Shown: piece after piece, positions 1 through 10,900 of the stretch
Layout: every line of letters starts with the position of its first letter
Position numbering within the stretch: position 1 is the stretch's first letter
Source: Costus lasius
Taxonomy: Eukaryota > Streptophyta > Magnoliopsida > Zingiberales > Costaceae
NCBI GenBank assembly: GCA_027563935.2
Contig: CM050453.2
Coordinates: 10,992,001 to 11,056,000, forward strand
Reading direction: 5' to 3'
Length of the DNA: 64,000 nt
The notes under the pieces: generated by a model
What the model was told of the DNA's origin: nothing
What the model saw: only the letters and a program-made list of their open reading frames with translations
Database searches by the model: none
Made by a program: the position numbers and the translations under genes

Positions 1-720
1 AAAGGATAGAAAGGGAAATTTTCCCTTGTTTCTTACAGCGGACAGATTTCTAAGGAGGGAAAATAGTGCTATTTTCCCTAGTTTAGCATCCACGCAAATC
101 GAGCGAAAAATGAGATGAACGCCTCTTGCGACTACTGCACGCTCACCGATGCATGAGACGACGCTACTACTCGCTGACTTCTTCGCCTGCGTCGGAGCAG
201 GCTCCACCTTCTTCGCTCGTATGAGTTGGAAAGCATCATACTTCTCTACCGAGTTCGCTCCCCGCCGAGCTTGCTTGCGTCCCACCTCCCACAACGTCCT
301 GCCTCCTACCTAGCTCCCCGTGTCCCACCTCCTGCAGTATCCCGCCTCCCCGTTGAGCTCCCCTGCCTCTCCCCAAGTTCCCCGGTGTCCCACCTCCCAC
401 AGCATCCCGCTGAGCTCATGCCCACTGTTGCTGCCTCCTCGCCGAGCTCGTGCCCGCCGCTACCTCTGCCAAGCTCATGCTTGCGGCTACCTCTGTCGAG
501 CTCGCTGCTCCCACCGTCCCATGATTTCTCTCACCATCAAGTGATATTTGGTTTCTTTCCCTTATTTTTTCCTTTCGTTCAAATTTTTCTTTCCCTCTTT
601 GTTTTCTTCTTTCCATGGAAACATAGCTTTAAAGTCAATAAGTCCTTAAGTTTGTTATATCCAAAAAGTCAATTTGAGAAAAACTCTATGAAGCAGTTTT
701 GTATTATAACCCTTAAGTAG
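1..720. repeat. CT-rich low-complexity block 1
   Basis: The stretch from about 190 to 620 is dominated by short CCT/CTC/GCC words, which makes open frames on both strands by composition alone. None of the translations shows a domain. Similar blocks lie at about 8273-8715 and 61380-62140. In each a CT-rich core is followed by a T/C run and then a motif close to AAACATAGCTT or AAACATGGCTT. A dispersed repeat family is possible but its ends are not clear. Confidence 0.4.
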
Positions 721-1007
721 GTTCTAACTCAAAAGACCTTTGAAACTAAGAACTCGTTTGGCTTCACTATATTTAGAGAGAAACTATTTGATAATCATAA
801 TTAGAAGCATGAAAAAGTAACTTAGAAGTAAAAGTTTTAGAAGCTAAAAGATGACATTTTTTTATTTTTTTGCCAACTTTTGCTTTTATAAAAGTGGGGC
901 CAAAGAGCCTTAAGTTCTCATGCTAACTTTGCCTCGTAAGCATGAGCCTTAGCGCTAACTAAATCTTGATTGTACCTTAAAAACCAATAAAGTCCATGGG
1001 TAAATTT

Positions 1008-1836
1008 GAAAAAATTTTCTGAGCAACCCCTTGCTCAGGATTCCTGAGCACAGCCTCTTAGGAGTCCAGCACGTGTCTAACTTTGTGAATCTCAAGAAAG
1101 CCTACAATAAAAAGCAGCTCAATAAATTATTCCATTAACAGACGTTTATAGCTTCGTGTATAGTAGTGGACACGTTATTTTTTTATTATGATCTTAAGAT
1201 GCACATTTATTTTTCCATTTCTAGCATATTAAGATGCACGTTATTTTAGCATCACGTTATTTTTAACATCACATTAATTTTTAGTATGATCTCAAAATAA
1301 AAATATGAATTTCAATATGATATTTTTAGCATCTTAAGATCGTAAGTGCTTTAAAAATTATGGATAGTGTTCATGATCGTGGACACAGAATCCACGATGA
1401 TCGTGGACACAGCATCCACGATCATGGATATTAAAAAAATTATGGATAGTGTCCATGATCGTGGACACAGAATCCACGATGATCGTGGACACAGCATCCA
1501 CGATCATGGATATTAAAAAAATTATAGATATTTATGTAGGCTGCATCTATAATAATGTAGGCTGCATCCACGAAAATTAGCCTGCATTATCGTGAATGCA
1601 GCCTATATAAATATTCATTATTTTTTTAATATCCATGATCGTGGATTCTGTGTCCACGATCATTGTGGATGCAACCAAAAAGTACCGTGTTGTATGCATG
1701 TACACGGAGCTATTAACGTCCGTTAACTGAGTAATTTATTGAGCTGCTTTTTACTGTAGGCTTTTTTGAGATTCACAAAGTTAGACACGTGTTGGACTCC
1801 TAAGAGGCTGTGCTGGTTGCTCAGGAAATTTTTTCC
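1008..1836. mobile_element. Foldback / Mutator-like MITE with long terminal inverted repeats
   Basis: The outer roughly 140 bp on each side are inverted copies of each other. The left arm carries GCACAGCCTCTTAGGAGTCC and the right arm its near-perfect complement. The left arm has about 20 extra bases, a local duplication of the TTGCTCAGGA/CCTGAGCA region. An identical 8-bp GTAAATTT flanks the element at 1000-1007 and 1837-1844, which I read as the target-site duplication; 9 bp with one mismatch is also possible. There is no coding sequence. TIRs over 100 bp with an 8-9 bp duplication fit a non-autonomous Mutator-like element best. The two ends are seen directly; the superfamily is inferred. 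Confidence 0.75.
1359..1522. repeat. Two tandem 82-bp units built of palindromes
   Basis: Two consecutive 82-bp units start with TATGGATAGTG (1359 and 1441). Each contains CATGATCGTGGACACAG followed by its complement CTGTGTCCACGATCATG in scrambled order, so each unit can fold on itself. A third, inverted partial copy lies at about 1620-1675. They form the core of the surrounding foldback element. Confidence 0.75.
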
Positions 1837-1844
1837 GTAAATTT

Positions 1845-2773
1845 TGCCTTATAGGCTTTGAGACCAACATACCTACTAAGTCCATAGTTTTTATTTCTTA
1901 GTCTTGTTTTCTATTATTGTTATCTATTATCACAACTATAGTGAACTATATTATACTATACTATTAAAATATTAAAATTATTTGGTAAACAGCCTCTTAA
2001 CTGTTATTAACTGCTCTCATAATTCAAAGATGTTTTGTAAATTTTTTCTTTTGGTGCTGTAAAATATTAAAATGACCAAATTATACATAAATAATATATA
2101 TATTATTTATTTAAAATTGTATACTTACAATATTTAAAATAATTTATTTATTTATATTAATTTTTTTAATTATTTATTATAATAATATTTTTCTTTATTT
2201 TTACATAGCCACTTGCTAACTTACTATTAGTGAAAGTAAATTTGAATGCTTCTTTCAAATAATAAATTTAATTATTTATTTAAAGCAAATTTTGGATTTT
2301 AGATTTTAAAATATATAATGTTGTAATTCAATAGTATGTGGTACAAAAGCAACTTATTTATATAATGATAGTTTCTTAAATATTAAAAACTTTAAAGAGT
2401 TCTTAGTACTTATTAATAAAAGCATAAAAAATAATAAATTCTAGATTTTTAACTTTTATATTTTTTTTATTTTTTTTATTTTAGACTTTTTTTTTTGGAA
2501 GAAATTACGATACAAAAAATATGCTTTAATTATTACTTTATTCTGTTGTGAATTTTTTCTAAGAAAATACGATCATAATTTTAATTACCAAACACTTTTT
2601 AATTGTACTTTTAATTGATCCAATCTTTGCACAAGTATAAGATTGCGGAAACCAGTGGAGCCCACGCATCTGAGCCAATAGCCTCGCAAGATAAGGCCAT
2701 CGCAAGTCTTCAAGCACTCGTCATCGAATTGGTAAGCGGTAAAGCCATATCCCCAACATCTCTGGAGGAGGCC
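1845..2773. other. AT-rich intergenic DNA and 5' flank of the reductase gene
   Basis: Up to about 2590 the sequence is A/T-rich with T runs and no recognisable gene or repeat. From about 2600 the composition turns mixed and probably holds the promoter-proximal region and 5' UTR of the reductase gene. An open frame continues upstream from the chosen ATG at 2774 to 2615, but its residues do not resemble a plastid transit peptide. Confidence 0.4.
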
Positions 2774-4496
2774 ATGGCCGCCTTGAAGCAGCCCTTCCTC
2801 GCCTGGAGCTGCAGGAAGGCGTCGAAGAGCATCCAATGCGTACGTTCGCTCACCGCCTTCTCCTGCTCAATGCAGCAACCCTCCACGAACAACATCAAGG
2901 TACTCTCATCTCCTTCCTCTTCGCCGCCGCCGTCGCTCCCTGGCCTCGTACCAAAGTTTGAATCAGAGCTCCCGCTCGAGTGCCACAGGTGGTCATCAAT
3001 GGGGCCACGAAGGAAATAGGGAAGGCCGCAATCGTGGCGGTGACCAGAGCCAGAGGAATGGAGATTGCCGGCGCCGTGGATACTAATCTGATAGGGCACG
3101 ATGCAGGAAAGGTTATCGCCGCCCCAAATTGCCTGCTTTGATTGTGTGCTTTAATTGGTTGTGTTGCGTTTCATGCGTTGATTTGTTTCAGGTATGTGGC
3201 ATGGAAGAGCCTTTGGAGATTCCGATCCTCAATGATTTGACCATGATTTCAGGATCCATAGCGCAGGTACTGACTCATTCCCAAGTTACCTACTTTCGCC
3301 CCCTTTTAATTTGTCCCTGGAACCCTAACCTTCTTCTTGGCGCTGTCTTTCTTTAATTAGACCAAAGCAACTGGAGTGGTTGTTGATTTCACTGATCCTG
3401 CAAGCGTCTATGACAATGTCAAACAGGTATTGATCTACTAATTGCATGCTTCATGTGAACATGAGGTTCAACGTTATGCCTGCTCGCTCCAGGCAGCAGC
3501 CTTTGGCTTGAGGAGCATTGTTTATGTTCCAAAGCTTGAACTGGAAACAGTAACTGCACTCTCGGTATTCTGTGACAAGGCTAGTATGGTGAGCAACTTA
3601 TGCAAGATTTATATTTTATGCAGCATTTCATCAATTAATTTCTCTTTTTTTCAGAATTATTAAGTAAGCAAACTCATCTCTCTTGTGTTGCAAGGGTTGT
3701 CTTGTGGCTCCAACTCTGTCAATAGGCTCTGTGCTGCTCCAACAAGCTGCAATCCAAGCTTCCTTTCATTACAACAATGTGGAGATTGTTGAATCCAGAC
3801 CGGACCCTACAGTAAGTAACTTCGCTTCAGTATTTTTTTTTCCATGCAATGAAGTTGACCAATATGAATCAATTTATCAAGAAAAAAAAAAGAACACTTG
3901 TTCAGCTTATCAATGGCATACATGCTGCTTGATGTTGTCACAGGAGCTTCCATCCGAAGAAGCAAAGCAAATTGCTAACAATCTCACAGATCTTGGACAA
4001 ATATACAATCGCCAGGACATCTCTACGGGCATTCCAGTAAGCACCAGCAAGCTCTACCTCACGAATCAATGAGCTATAGGAATCAATGAACAAGACGATA
4101 TTTTCTTTTTCTTCTTTTGAGGCAAGGGGCCAGGTGCTGGGTGAAGATGGGGTCAGAGTCCACAGCATGGTCCTACCAGGACTTCCTTCAAGCACCACGG
4201 TGCACTTCTCAGGCCCTGGGGAGGTAAGCTTCTAAATATGTAAGTTCACGTATCAATGGAAGCAATGGAAGGAATTGAAATGGTTGTGCAGGTTTACTCT
4301 GTCAGACATGACACCACAAGTGTTGAGTGCCTAATGCCGGGGCTTATCTTGGCCATTAGAAAGGTGGTTCGCTTACAGGTATTCAGCACAACATCAATTT
4401 GTGTAAGGAGTTGATTGATGCATCAAAACAACTAAGTATTAAGGGTGGCTGTTGTTGTTGTAGAATCTGATCTATGGCCTGGAGAAGTTCTTGTAG
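2774..4496 (+). CDS. DAPB: 4-hydroxy-tetrahydrodipicolinate reductase, chloroplast (plant DapB)
   Basis: NAD(P)H-dependent reduction of 4-hydroxy-tetrahydrodipicolinate to tetrahydrodipicolinate, in the diaminopimelate route to lysine in plastids. Ten exons join in frame with GT...AG introns: 2774-2899, 2989-3111, 3192-3266, 3361-3426, 3493-3588, 3695-3811, 3944-4036, 4122-4223, 4292-4378, 4464-4496 (TAG). They give 305 residues. Residues 1-40 are Ser/Lys/Arg-rich with few acids, like a transit peptide. NIKVVINGATKEIGKA follows and is the nucleotide-binding glycine-rich strand-turn. Later landmarks are VVVDFTDPASVYDNVKQ, GCLVAPTLSIGSVLLQQAA, VLGEDGVRVHSMVLPGL and the end LIYGLEKFL. ATG 2774 was chosen for its GCCATGGCC context and the basic N-terminus. 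Every exon is open and every phase fits, so the gene looks intact. The bacterial His-His-x-x-Lys catalytic region aligns with ESRPDPTELPSEEA, so the plant-type enzyme lacks it. Confidence 0.93.
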
Positions 4497-6545
4497 CAAA
4501 GTGATGTCGATAAAGCCACAGAAGCAAGAAGAGCTGATACCAAAAGGATCTTGTCAACTGCTCAAATTGAAAGTCAACGGCGAGGCATACTGCACTGTTT
4601 TTTGCTCTGAAATTGAGGTAGGCTTTCTTCCCTCTTCATACATAAATTATATCTTGTGTATGTTTTGTAAATCTCCTAATCTTTATAAAAAATTATTTAT
4701 GGGCACCTCATGAAATGTATTTTTATGCTCTTAAATTTTGTCATTGTTTAATTTAGTAAATACTGAGAATTTTTGTATGAATTAACGATGATGAATATTT
4801 ATTCCTGATGCGGAAGTATTTAAAATTTTAAATATAAATTGTATGAAAATCAAGGATCAATGTTGGGTAACCAAAAAAGAAATATAGATTAAAAGGGATT
4901 TGAGGCCTTGTTGGATCTCTTTGTAAGATATCGAGTATTTTGGCCTCTCCAAGCATTGTGCTCGCTGACCTAGCTTGTCAAGAACAGGGTTTGGGTGTAG
5001 TCAATTGGACTGTCAAGTTTTAGCTTGATTTGAACTCAAACTCAGTTATTAATGCAAATTTAAGATATTGTGCATGCTCCTATGCAAGTGCAGATTTAGC
5101 CCAAGTGCATGTGCGATTCATGCTAGCGCATGGTGCAGATTGGGTTGAGCCTTCTATGGATTAGATCAAGCTAAATATATAATACAAACCAAGCAAGTGC
5201 AGAAGCAGAATGTTTATGTTAGGAAGTTACTGGTATCATGCCAAATCATACTCACACTTAAGTAGTAATCTAGGCCATGGCCCAAGACCATACGTTTGGG
5301 TCTACAATATGTTTGATTTGAGCTTTTAGGGCACTTTTGTTAAGTTTAGCCTAATGTTTAGCTGGTTTCTAAACCAGTAAGCCTAGAGACTATAGTTGAT
5401 TTTTAACGAGGAGAATTTCGTGGCTATGATTTTTTTAAGATGTGGACAAATATATTTACTTTAAATAATTTGTATTAATAAAAATATATTTTATTCTATA
5501 ATCAATTTTTAGTTCGTCGGCATAATCACATCATTCGTTGTCAGGTTAATAATTTATTATTATTAAATCAGCTAATCAATAATATGATTCACACTATTTT
5601 TTATTAAAACTCGTGCATATTCTAATTTATAATCAACTTAATAAAATATATTGTGGGGCATGAGTTTCCTTCCATAAACATATTGGTTGCTGTGTTTTTG
5701 AAAGTCATACAAATACTTCGAGTTCATAAGATTTATTAAATATAAAATATAGAAATAAGAATTTCTATATAATAACATGAAGTAGATTAATCAATTTAAA
5801 TAATGTTATTAAATAAATTAACTAGTATGTTAGTATGATATTTTTATAGTGGAAATTCATTACAATTTTTATTAATTTCAAAAAGTGGTCCATAATTAGT
5901 GGTCATGGTTATAAAAGAATTATCTTGCTTTATCAATATGTAAGCTTGTGGCTTGTATTTATAATATGATTATATATAAAATAATTATAAATCAAAAACT
6001 AATTAATTAATTATAAATTAATAAAATTACAAATAAAAAGTTTATTTCTCTCCCTCATGTTTCCATTTATGTACCCTTTCATTTGAACTTAGCTTATATA
6101 AATACTACAATATAGATATTATGATAAATAAATATGTGTGAATGGCAAATACAAAAATGTGTATAAATGTGAAAGTGAAGATTTGTGTAATGTTACCCTT
6201 GACCAATACCAACGCATGACCGTTATGAGATATTGACTATGATAGATGATAGTCAATAAGTGTGCACATATATGACTGTTACCATTTTGTGATATAGATA
6301 ATAGCTTACTAGACATGATAGTGTGAGAATTGATGTAGTTGTGCCCAAAAAAAATTAGGAAGACAACTCCGATAGGGTTTCCCTAAATTCTAATTCACAT
6401 TAGTAAGATACTTATCATGCATCATTTTATCTATTTTCAAAGTTTTGTTCCAAATTTTTGGAAGACGGTCTCCCAGAAATTCTACTCTAGTTGTACATGT
6501 GATGATGACATGTGGAATTGGTCTCCACAGAAAATTTCGAGAGAC
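4497..6545. other. Intergenic DNA, no gene seen
   Basis: The first 200 bases are presumably the 3' UTR of the reductase gene. The rest is strongly A/T-rich from about 5400 to 6120. I see no coding frame with a recognisable domain, no terminal repeats and no tandem array. Short open frames here are chance. Confidence 0.5.
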
Positions 6546-6617
6546 GGAAAAGAGGCGGAAAAGGAAACAAAATTCCTTCTAACCGTTTCTAAGGGGAAGA
6601 AACAAAAACAAAAGTAG

Positions 6618-6691
6618 CGCAAACAAGCAGCAACACAACAATGGAGAAATTTAGGGATTAGCACAATAAGTTGTGTTGCTGCTTGTTTGCG
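6618..6691. repeat. Perfect 22-bp hairpin downstream of the F-box gene (copy A)
   Basis: The left arm (6618-6639, CGCAAACAAGCAGCAACACA...) and right arm (6670-6691) are perfect inverted repeats of 22 bp with a 30-base loop. The hairpin lies about 500 bp past the F-box stop codon region, on that gene's 3' side. It could be a 3'-end structure, a small foldback or a chance palindrome. The same structure is kept in copy B with one mismatch. Confidence 0.8.
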
Positions 6692-7196
6692 TAGCCAGTC
6701 CAACTCAAGGGGAAGAAACATCTCTGTCAGGTTATGAACATAAACTAAGCAAGCCACAATCACATGAATGCAGCTTTCTTACGAGATGAAACCCCCAACG
6801 GAGCTATAACCTTTCGACTATAGAGAACATTTAGTTACCAGAAGAAATATCAAGAAAAGTGAATACGTGTACAGCCAAAACCTAGGTTCCTGTGTCAACG
6901 TCTAAGCAAAGCATGAAACAAGGTATCTCAAGCATTCAGCTAATTTACCAGAAGCCGTTCTTGCTGGGTAGTTAACCAACGATACTATGATCCAGAATAG
7001 TATGCATATGTATTAGCAGAAAAGTTAAGCAACACAGCATAGTTTTTTATGCTACAAAGCGAATCAGAAGACACGGTCAGATTATATAGACACAAATGAA
7101 GGTGAAGAGCCCTGTTGTTTCCGCTGCACCAGTTGAGGGGCAAGGACAAGATGTTTCTCTTGTTACAGAAATGTTTCTCTTGTTCCAGAAAGCAGA

Positions 7197-7996
7197 CTAT
7201 TCTTCCAGACTACAACCACTGTCTTCATAGCCATCGCCATCGCCATCGCTATCGCCTTCATCATTATCATCATTATCATCATTATCATCGTCATCATCAG
7301 AAAAATGAATGGGCCCAGTAGCGTACTTAGTATTACTTGGTTCCATCTGACAGCTCTCAGATGCCTGAGTTTTGAAGCCAGAGAATGCCATGAGGATGAC
7401 TCTCAACCTTCAACTTCTGCTGAGCTCTCAGACACGGTGCAGCTTCTAGCATCTGGAAAGTACTTCAAAGCCAAGCTGTCCGCAGTCTCAGGAACGTCAA
7501 AATCTAATACAGGCGATAATGGCCGACCAATAACTTGAACATGGCACACGCTTCAAAACAGAAAAACAATAGCTATTGTTACTTCAACACTAACCTGATC
7601 TAACATAGATCATTTGAATCTAATTAGGAAAAACATATGGCATTTTTTGGAACCCCAAAACCAAGTCAACAATGTTCCTTCAAGCCTCAAAGCATCAATT
7701 TTGCAGCATCTCGCATGTTTTGCCACATTTCTTGATATCAGTGTGCAATTTGCTACTACGCATGGTTTGGTGCAGGTAACGACGACAATATGGCCAATGA
7801 ATATAAAAAACAAAAAAAAAAGGGCAAGATCCTATAGCTTAATAAATCCGAAGAATCATTTATCAATCCAGACTCACCAAATATAATAGAGACCGTCCAA
7901 TAAACATCTCTGGACCCTACCCAGCAATTCAATCCGCAATATTCCACCAAGACAGAAAACCGGTTTAGGAAGTCTAAAAGATTGCAATACACTTTC
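7197..7996 (-). CDS. Exons 4-5 of the At4g00755-like F-box gene (copy A)
   Basis: Exon 4 (7878-7996, 119 nt) encodes ESVLQSFRLPKPVFCLGG and GILRIELLGRV. Exon 5 begins at 7550 (VCHVQVIGRPLSPVLDF) and would run to 7197 were it open. Its last part encodes an Asp-rich tail from GAT repeats, longer than in copy B by 21 nt. The stop at 7403-7405 and a frameshift close the frame early. At 7878, copy A reads QRCLLDG where copy B reads QRQAMDD. Confidence 0.85.
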
Positions 7997-10900
7997 CTGC
8001 ATAACAACAATTTTCATCGAAGTAAGATCTAGTTAAGAAAGTTCCAATTCTGCTTATTATGTTTAGGAACAGCTATAATTTACTCTAAGATAAAAAAATC
8101 ATAAATATTTACAATTCAATTATCAGATCTCCATGAAGAATATATTACCCACACTTTCTTTTTCTTACAAGAAGAGAATTTATTGATTAACAAAAAAATA
8201 CAGGACCCCGCTAATCAGAGCTCAGGTAACTGAGTGCAAGTTATCAGTCCAAAAGTGATTGCCAAAAGCCATCCTCCCTGTTTACTAGGGTGGAAAGTGG
8301 GGAAAGGATGAATTTAGGGCTTTTCCCTCGTTTACTAGGACAGACAGAAATGGAGGAAGAAAAGTGGGAATGAAACTCACTTAGTTTTCCTTCATTTTCT
8401 AATCCCGCCCAAATCGGGCAGAAACTGATCGTGCCTCACCTCTTCCCCCACCGCCGCCATCTCGCCTGTTCGCCGTTGCAGCCTCGCCCGTTTGCTATCA
8501 CCGCTTCACTCGCTTGCCACCACTCGCTATCCCACTCAACACTGCCGCCTCGCCTGCTCGATGCTCCTCGCTCGCCGCCACCTCCTCTCTTTCGCCACCT
8601 CTCCCTGTTCCCTAGACACGCGTTAATCACTTGACCCTAATTCCCTTCTCTCATTTTTTTTCCTTTCCTTTTTTTTCCTTCTCTCTATGTTGCCGTGCAA
8701 GTAAACATGGCTTTAGAGATTTTACCCTTAGTTGCTATCGATTATAGACAAGTCTTGGTCCCTATGTACAGTGTTCATGTCTAAAAACTATCAATCAAAC
8801 AAAACAGTTAATGTTACATTGCTTTTTTTCCCAATCTAATCAGTCTAGGCGACACAGAGACATGAATATGTTATTTTAGTCACTTTCCATGAAGCAATCA
8901 CTAAAAAGTTCACTAGTTATTTTATCACATTGTCCCTCTTGCCATAACTCCATATGCACGTGGAAAATAAACTGTATTGTTTTTTTTGTGAAAAGTCATC
9001 TCAAATTCTCGCATGAAATAATTACAAGAATGATCCTGTTTGTAGAATGTTATGAAAGAAAAAAGTTCTTTTGCCACATATCACAAATAAGAAAATCAAG
9101 TTTGTAATATCTCATATCATTAATAACTGCATTTAGACTATGCTTCCATTTATGTTTGAATAATCACAAGTGGCTGAAGAAGTGGTCCTTGCAAACGATG
9201 CAGGACTCCAGCAAAGGCTTTGAGGAGTCAACTCTAATGAAGAAAATTACATAACATGTAAAGTGTTAGGCCCAAACTTACCCAGCCCGATTTTGACGAG
9301 TCAACTAGGTCAAAATTGGCCCAAATCAAAGCCCAAATTGCGGAACACACGGAGTGGGTGGAAATCCAGCAAGGATCTCATGCGCATGGATACGAGTGGC
9401 AGCAGGTCATCTTCCGGCGGCACGCGCTGACAGGTGAAGGAAGTGAGGTCGGCGGTGACCTCGGGCAGGCGTGACAATGCCGCGTGGAGCTTCGGTGGTG
9501 GACGAAGCCTCCACGTGGTGGGAGCACAGTGACCGACGCCATCAGTCGACGAGGCACTGTCCTCGTGGGCAAACAGAGTGAGCTTTGCATGGTTCTCGTT
9601 CAGTGGGACGTCGGCCGCGTGGCACGTCGTGGCTGGTGGTGTTAAGCGGTAATGCCGAGCTGGCAATGCGACCCCAACAGACGACGAGTCCCAACCGGCG
9701 ACGACTGCTTGGCGACTCGCAACCAGCGGCTCAAACGGTGAACGTCGATGCGATTGCTCGTTTGGCATCGTGTTTGAATCACTCATCCACGTGGAACCAG
9801 GTGGCGACCGAGCTGGCATTGGGAAAACGAGCTCGTCCGAGAAGGGGGGGATTCAGCTTTTGGCTTCTTTCCCTCTCGAGCTTGTGTCTCTTCTCCGCTT
9901 GGGCAATTTTCGGTGTTCTTGTGTGCTCCCATCTCTTTCCTTCATCCCTCTCGGTCCGGCAGTCGACGGCGACCCCTGACCACCTCCTCGACGTCCAGTG
10001 GTGCGGTTGTGGGCGGTGCGACATTTACGGAGGCTCCTTCGGTCTCGTCTCCTTCCGGCTTGACGTAGCTGCGGCGGAGTCGACGTCTCAACTCCGGCGA
10101 GGTATTTTTGTCCTCTCTTGGTGGTTTTCCAGCTTCAGCTTCATTTTCCGATGAGCCTCCTCCTTTCATTTTCGATTTCTAGCGTCTTCCCTCTCGACTG
10201 TGAACCTCCTGCATACACTTTTGAATTTCGGCGATGATGTGGTACGACTGTTGACGTTCAATCCTCCTCCTCGTCTGTTGATTCGCATCGTGATTCTGTT
10301 CCGCCGTTTCGCTTATGGGTTCCGGCCGTGTTCTTGTGGCCGTGCTGTTCGCTGGTTTTGGTTGTATTTCGTCCACCCATGTGAGGACGTGGCTTTTTTC
10401 TATTTTCTGCCTACGTGTAGGGTTCTTGGTTGTTGCTGTCTACGTACATCTTGTTTCTTCCCTACTGTCTGCGTACAATATCCCCGAACCCTGTTTGTTC
10501 TATTTTGTTTTACTGCCTGCGAGTAGTGTTGTTTGCCTGATCCTGCTTGCTGTTTTATTTTGCTACCTGGCTGAGGTGAGGCATCCCTCACCTGCCAGTC
10601 ACGCCTCCGATCAGAATCGCTATTTGAGCTTTCGCACCCCAGTGGGTCTCGTCCCCTATGAGGGATACTCTGTTCGGTTTGGGTCGCGTGTGACCCCTTT
10701 CTGCTAATTTCTAGCCTGTTTACTAAAAATTTTTGTTACCCTAATTGTGGGTGTGACAGACTGGTATCAGAGCCCAGTTCGCGTTCCAACTTGTATTTAG
10801 GGGTTTTTGTGGTCTCTGTTCGGTTCTGTAAAGAACAGAATAGGCTATTGTAATTTGTAAGCATACAGGAGCTACAAAAATGGTGCAAAACAACAGCGAA

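Larger units (their letters stand above)
6546..8131. repeat. Direct segmental duplication, copy A
   Basis: From GGAAAAGAGG at 6546 the sequence runs nearly identical to 62466 onward (offset 55,920 at the left end). It covers the 3' flank, last exons and last intron of an F-box gene. Copy A has a roughly 55-bp segment at about 8055-8108 that copy B lacks, plus small indels, notably in the GAT-repeat codons. The left boundary is sharp: upstream flanks are unrelated. The right boundary is beyond the window for copy B. Confidence 0.9.

Noticed and set aside
226..720. Open frames on both strands in CT-rich DNA
   Set aside because: Open because of composition; no domain, and overlapping frames on the other strand are equally open.
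2615..2773. N-terminal extension of the DapB frame
   Set aside because: No transit-peptide character; the ATG at 2774 has better context and gives a basic, Ser-rich start.
7115..7321. His-rich open frame, plus strand
   Set aside because: Antisense of the GAT repeat coding for the acidic tail of the F-box protein.
9585..10154. 189-residue open frame
   Set aside because: Within the chromovirus 5' LTR and partly repeated in the 3' LTR; no protein family resemblance.
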